This document shows, piece after piece, positions 60,223-64,000 of a DNA stretch of 64,000 bases. Numbering within the stretch: the first letter of the stretch is position 1; each line of letters opens with the position of its first letter. Source of the DNA: Devosia aquimaris (GTDB lineage Bacteria; Pseudomonadota; Alphaproteobacteria; Rhizobiales; Devosiaceae); NCBI RefSeq assembly GCF_020169335.1, contig NZ_JAIEZN010000001.1, forward strand, positions 2,592,327 through 2,656,326, written 5' to 3'. A program made the position numbers and the translations under genes. The notes below the pieces were generated by a model, which saw only the letters and a list, made by a program, of their open reading frames with translations, did not search any database and was not told where the DNA came from.

Positions 60223-62409
60223 TCAGCTCTTGTCTTCGATCGGCAACGGCCCGGCGGCGGCAGGGCGCCCCGGCCCGGCCGGCACATAGGTGACGTGCGG
60301 ATAGGGGATCTCGATGCCCCGTTCGGAAAACACCGTCTTGAGCACTTCGCTATAGGCGCGTCCGACGCCCCATTGCTTGCCCGGCAGCGTCTTGATGCGG
60401 GCGCGCACCACAATGGCAGAGTCGCCAAAGCCGGTGATGCCCTGCATGTCCATTTCGTCCAGGATGCTCTCCTTGTGCTCGGTGGTCATCAGCTGGTCAA
60501 AGGCGTCCAGCATGGCCTGTTTGACCTGGGCGATGTCACTGTCATAGGCGACGCCGATCTCGGCCACGTGGAAGGAGAAGCCACGCACCATGTTGCTCAC
60601 CTGGTCCACCGAGGAGAACGGGATCAGGTGGACCGTGCCACTGAGATCGCGAATGGTCACCGACCGGATGGTGAGCTTTTCCACCACGCCCGATTTGTCG
60701 CCCACGGCCACCACGTCGCCTTCATTCATCACGTTTTCGAACTGGATGAAGATGCCCGTGATGATGTCCTGCACCAGCTTTTGCGCGCCAAAGCCGATGG
60801 CAAGGCCGATCACCCCGGCGCCGGCCAGCAGCGGCGCGATGTTGACGCCGATCTGCGCCAGGGCCAGCATCAGCCCGAACACCACCAGGGCGATGGTGAA
60901 GGCGTTCTTGAACAGGCCCAGCAGCGTCTTTTCCCGAGCGGTCGGCGCCCGGCCGAAATTGGGGTTGAGCCGGTACTCGATCCAGGACGACACCGCCACA
61001 TAGAGCACCAGACACACCAGCACGATCAGCGCCGCCGAAATCACGGCGCCCGCCAAGGCCTGGCCCTCGTCGGCACTGATCCAGCCGACAAAATCGAACA
61101 GCGCCCAGGCCTGGGCAATGGCCACCAACACCCCGGCGATCACCAGCCAGCGGACAACCTGCATCACCGTCGGCACAAAGGCATGCAGCCGCTTCTCCAG
61201 CAGCGGCAGGCGCTCCTTGATGTCGCTGGGCAGCGACAGGCCGGTGCTGACAAAGCGGGCGATGAAGCTGACCACCACCGTGCCCACCACGATGGCCACC
61301 AGCGATTGCACCGTGGCCGTCAGCATGAAGGGCAGGGCCGTATTGGGCTTGGTGAACCACACCACCAGCAGGGCCAGCAGATAGAGGATGGCGATGCGGT
61401 GCCAGTGCTTGGCCAGCAGCACCAGCATCTGCGCATAGCCGTCCTGGCTACGGCGCTCGGCCATGGCCATCAGCCATGTGTGCACATCGTCCCGGTTCTG
61501 CAGCACCACGATGATGGCAATGGTCACTGCCGTGGCCATGGCCAGCACCTGCACCGCCGCGGCAATGCCGGGCGCCAGCGTGCCCGCCAGCAGCGGCGCG
61601 ACAAACAGGAAGCTGTAGCCGAGCAGGGAAATGATCCGCTCGATCCAGAACGACCAATAGGCCGCATTGTCGTCGCTCACCGGTATCGGCCGCAGGCTGC
61701 CATAGCGCGGCGACAGCAACAGGCGCACCCCCAGCTTGGTCATCTCCACCAGCAGGAATGCATTGAGCAGCAGGGACTGGTTGATGCCCATCTGGCCCGG
61801 AGTGTCGCCGACCAGCGTCAGCGCCACCACATAGCCAATGCCCCAGGCGATCACCACGGCTGCCAGGTCAATCAACGCCGCGCCCACGCCCGAACCGATG
61901 CGCATGGCCCAGCCGCGCCCCTTGGCGCGCTCGGCCAGGCCGCGCTGCAGCCAGCCCACCACCAGGCGCAGCACGATGAAGCTGCCGAACAACCCGATCG
62001 CCACCATCAGCACGCTGGTCGCCACGGCCATGAAGGCGCTGAAATCGGCGTCGCGCGTGCCACTGATGGCGCTCTGGAGATCCACGAAGACCTTTCCCAG
62101 CGAGCGCATCGTAGCCGACACGCCTTCCGCGGCGCTGCGCGTATATTCGGCCACCTGGCGGACAATGCTCAGTTCCACCGGCGCTGCCGCCGGCGTCTCG
62201 GCGTCAGACACCGCGCCATCCTGCTTGAGGCGTTCGATCAGCGCCGCCCGCGTCTGGTCGTTCTCGATGATGCGGATCAGCTCGTCGATGCTGGCATCGG
62301 CGCTGGGCGTGCTCTCGCTGCTGCTGGTCGTCGATGGCACCGGGCTCTGGGCCTGGGCCAGCCCCGGAAACATCATCAGCAAGCAAACCAGCAGGACAAG
62401 ACAACGCAT
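60223..62409 (-). CDS. Large MscS-family mechanosensitive channel
   Basis: 728 residues: a signal peptide, a short periplasmic region, roughly ten membrane segments, and the MscS core near residues 515-640. The pore helix and beta domain are recognised by AGAGVIGLAIGFGAQKLVQD and GDVVAVGDKSGVVEKLTIRS, then HLIPFSSVDQVSNM. The C-terminal mixed domain ends with IPYPHVTYVP. The extra N-terminal helices put it in the MscK/YbdG-YnaI-like large group. It releases solutes on hypo-osmotic shock. Confidence 0.92.
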   Translation of the reverse strand: MRCLVLLVCLLMMFPGLAQAQSPVPSTTSSSESTPSADASIDELIRIIENDQTRAALIERLKQDGAVSDAETPAAAPVELSIVRQVAEYTRSAAEGVSATMRSLGKVFVDLQSAISGTRDADFSAFMAVATSVLMVAIGLFGSFIVLRLVVGWLQRGLAERAKGRGWAMRIGSGVGAALIDLAAVVIAWGIGYVVALTLVGDTPGQMGINQSLLLNAFLLVEMTKLGVRLLLSPRYGSLRPIPVSDDNAAYWSFWIERIISLLGYSFLFVAPLLAGTLAPGIAAAVQVLAMATAVTIAIIVVLQNRDDVHTWLMAMAERRSQDGYAQMLVLLAKHWHRIAILYLLALLVVWFTKPNTALPFMLTATVQSLVAIVVGTVVVSFIARFVSTGLSLPSDIKERLPLLEKRLHAFVPTVMQVVRWLVIAGVLVAIAQAWALFDFVGWISADEGQALAGAVISAALIVLVCLVLYVAVSSWIEYRLNPNFGRAPTAREKTLLGLFKNAFTIALVVFGLMLALAQIGVNIAPLLAGAGVIGLAIGFGAQKLVQDIITGIFIQFENVMNEGDVVAVGDKSGVVEKLTIRSVTIRDLSGTVHLIPFSSVDQVSNMVRGFSFHVAEIGVAYDSDIAQVKQAMLDAFDQLMTTEHKESILDEMDMQGITGFGDSAIVVRARIKTLPGKQWGVGRAYSEVLKTVFSERGIEIPYPHVTYVPAGPGRPAAAGPLPIEDKS

Positions 62410-62556
62410 TGATCACTCCAGACAGTGGTGGCGATTTCTGACTTGATGGGCGTTGCCGCCGCATCCACACTCGTGGATACGCTGTGTTGCCCACATGGTT
62501 CAACCTTTGCACCGGCAATGGGACCAGATCGGGACAATTGACCAGGGAGTGGCGGA

Positions 62557-63357
62557 ATGGACGACACGCTGGAGCATTTTGCCGCCCAGGGCACACCGCC
62601 CCTGCCCGCAACTGCCGTCAGCGGCACGCTGGACCATGACGGTGCAAGGCTCTGGTATGCCAGCCTTGGCACAGGTCCCGCCGTCATCCTGCTGCATGGC
62701 GGCCTCGGCCATGCCGGCAATTGCGCGTATCAGATCCCGGTCCTGGCCGACGCCGGCTACCGCGTCATTGCACTCGATACCCGCGGCCACGGCCGCAGCA
62801 CCAGTGACAACAGCCCCTATCACTATAGCCGCCTCGCCACCGACGTGCTGGCGCTCATCGATCACCTCGGCATCCCCCAGGCCCATCTTGTGGGATGGAG
62901 CGATGGCGCCTGCACCGCCCTGATCCTGGCCGACGCGCACCCCGACCGCGTGGCAGGGGTGTTCTTTTTTGCCTGCAACATGGACCCCAGCGGCGCCCTG
63001 CCCTTCGTGCCGACGCCGGTCATCGGCAATTGCCTGACCCGCCACAAGGCCGACTATGCCGCCCTTTCGGCGACGCCTGGCGATTTTGCCGCCTTCATGG
63101 ACGCGGTAGGCGAGATGCAGCGCAGCGAACCCAATTACACCGAAGCGGACCTCGCCGGCATCGCGGTGCCGGTCACCGTGGCGCACAGCACGGGCGATGA
63201 ATTCATCCGCGCCGAACATGCGGCCTATCTGGCGGCAAGCATTCCAGGCGCCCGGATGGTGACGCTCGATGGCGTCACCCATTTCGCGCCGCTGCAACGG
63301 CCGGACCTGTTCAATACGGCAGTTCTCGATTTTCTCGCCTGGGCCGGGCCGCGCTGA
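62557..63357 (+). CDS. Alpha/beta-fold hydrolase
   Basis: 266 residues. VILLHGGLGHAGN supplies the oxyanion loop, HLVGWSDGACTALI the serine nucleophile in G-W-S-D-G, HSTGDEFIR the acid and GVTHFAPLQ the histidine. The family includes 3-oxoadipate enol-lactonase-like and peptidase-like hydrolases, so the substrate is open. Divergent from the MscS gene with a 147-bp spacer. Confidence 0.85.
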   Translation: MDDTLEHFAAQGTPPLPATAVSGTLDHDGARLWYASLGTGPAVILLHGGLGHAGNCAYQIPVLADAGYRVIALDTRGHGRSTSDNSPYHYSRLATDVLALIDHLGIPQAHLVGWSDGACTALILADAHPDRVAGVFFFACNMDPSGALPFVPTPVIGNCLTRHKADYAALSATPGDFAAFMDAVGEMQRSEPNYTEADLAGIAVPVTVAHSTGDEFIRAEHAAYLAASIPGARMVTLDGVTHFAPLQRPDLFNTAVLDFLAWAGPR

Positions 63358-63367
63358 CGCGTCCGCG

Positions 63368-63889
63368 TCAGAAGCTCACCACATCGGCCAGGCGCCGCAG
63401 GAACTGCTTGGCTTCCGCCAGCACAGCCGCCCCCTGGGGATCAATATCATCCTCTTCGGGTGTGGCCGGCACGTGATCGGCCAGGGCCACGATCCGCGAC
63501 AGCAGCGCCACGCGGACCGCCTCATGCTCCGGCGCCAGCTCGAGATCGGCGGCGGTCATCAGCGCCTGGCGCATTTCCTGCAGCTTGGTCATCAGCGAAA
63601 AGCGGGCATAGAGCGCCAGGGCCACCGTCCGGTCGCCGCGCCAGTCCCTTTGGGCAAACATCGCCGTCGCCCGCTGCCCGGCGCCCAGGCAATCGAAAGC
63701 CACGCAGCCGTCATAGCCGAGCTCTTCGCGCCGCGCGTGGATCTTGCAGCGGAAATCACTGGCTAGGTGATAGCAGGGCTCGCCGGCGAGCTTGTCGTGG
63801 CCGAAGCGATCTGACCGGTCAAAGGCCAGGGCCACGCAGCACAGCCCGGCGCAGCGACTGCAATCGGCCTCGAGATCGGCTTGGCTCAT
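63368..63889 (-). CDS. Cysteine-rich cluster protein (YkgJ-like)
   Basis: 173 residues. The N-terminal half has a CSRCAGLCC motif at about residue 10, then ACYHL-type cysteines (GEPCYHL), RCKIHARREELGYDGCVAFDC, giving about eight cysteines that likely bind a metal or iron-sulfur centre. The C-terminal half is helical without motifs. Similar N-terminal domains occur in front of pentapeptide repeats; no such repeat is here. Function unknown. Convergent with the hydrolase gene (10 bp gap). Confidence 0.68.
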   Translation of the reverse strand: MSQADLEADCSRCAGLCCVALAFDRSDRFGHDKLAGEPCYHLASDFRCKIHARREELGYDGCVAFDCLGAGQRATAMFAQRDWRGDRTVALALYARFSLMTKLQEMRQALMTAADLELAPEHEAVRVALLSRIVALADHVPATPEEDDIDPQGAAVLAEAKQFLRRLADVVSF

Positions 63890-63932
63890 GTGCTTTTGCT
63901 ATCTTTCGTTTGTTTTGAGTTTTGAAACGCAA

Positions 63933-63963
63933 AACCCCCGGTGCTTTCGCACCGGGGGTTTGA
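63933..63963 (-). terminator. Intrinsic terminator for a gene right of the window
   Basis: AACCCCCGGTGC-TTTC-GCACCGGGGGTT is a perfect 12-bp stem. It is located upstream of the minus-strand gene at 63889 and has T-tracts on both strands (TTTT on minus), so it most likely ends a minus-strand gene beyond base 64000. The final 37 bases hold nothing I can identify. Confidence 0.75.
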
Positions 63964-64000
63964 GTTTCGAGATCGTATAGAGACCATATGTTTTTGGCAG

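Noticed and set aside
60193..62412. A 739-codon open frame on the plus strand opposite the MscS gene
   Set aside because: It is a GC-driven shadow with His/Gln/Gly-rich composition and no domain; the minus frame has signal peptide, membrane segments and MscS motifs.

Overview
The window is GC-rich chromosomal DNA of an alphaproteobacterium, most likely Hyphomicrobiales (Rhizobiales) and perhaps a Devosia-like genus. This rests on the TakP-type TRAP system, Rhizobiales-style REP hairpins, an initiator tRNA with an A-U first anticodon-stem pair, and overall protein character. It is an inference from the sequence, not a database match. I see no phage, integrase, insertion sequence, CRISPR array or rRNA.

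Layout. 1-3.7 kb: the end of a TRAP transporter large permease converges on a Tat-exported TRAP solute receptor, followed by a small operon of a secreted Yx(F/W)xxD protein, an ECF sigma factor and its membrane anti-sigma factor. 3.7-11.4 kb: a sugar-acid catabolic region with an FMN alpha-hydroxy-acid (lactate-type) dehydrogenase, an SMP-30 lactonase, a UxaA-family dehydratase, a GntR/FCD regulator, a FucU/RbsD mutarotase and an FAH-family hydrolase. Three copies of a 14-bp near-palindrome (core CTAACATGTTAG) lie in front of the dehydrogenase, the regulator/dehydratase pair and the hydrolase, and probably define one regulon. The enzymes fit a non-phosphorylative L-fucose-type route ending in pyruvate plus L-lactate. 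11.6-20.6 kb: ordinary housekeeping and accessory genes (SDR/TetR pair, RidA, DedA, small acetyltransferase, lipoprotein, diguanylate cyclase, esterase, SDR, L-serine dehydratase).

20.8-50.7 kb: about 30 kb of co-directional, mostly overlapping genes for a complex surface polysaccharide of the Wzx/Wzy type. A membrane UDP-GlcNAc 4,6-dehydratase (WbpM/WreV-like) opens it. An NDP-4-ketosugar reductase and a WecA/WbpL-type initiating transferase close it, which together suggest an N-acetylquinovosamine (QuiNAc) start sugar. Inside are pseudaminic acid genes pseB, pseC, pseF, pseG and pseI, with a formyltransferase-family gene where the acetyltransferase PseH would be expected. They are followed by a Gfo/Idh-DegT-GNAT trio and an amidotransferase set (PP-loop enzyme, HisH, HisF, and a second PP-loop homologue with a degenerate loop). 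Then come candidate glycosyltransferases, a KpsC/KpsS-like protein, a phytanoyl-CoA-dioxygenase-like protein, the flippase, the polymerase, and an odd trio of CysE-like acetyltransferase, degenerate SDR and GMC-like flavoprotein. The predicted product is a polymer carrying N-formyl and/or acetamidino pseudaminic acid.

50.7-64 kb: a GntR regulator, the initiator tRNA, an aldo/keto reductase, a DUF599 membrane protein, two paralogous esterases, a GGDEF(degenerate)-EAL protein, a Bfd-bacterioferritin operon, a nucleotidyltransferase-like protein, an MltB-type lytic transglycosylase, a large MscS channel, an alpha/beta hydrolase and a cysteine-rich cluster protein.
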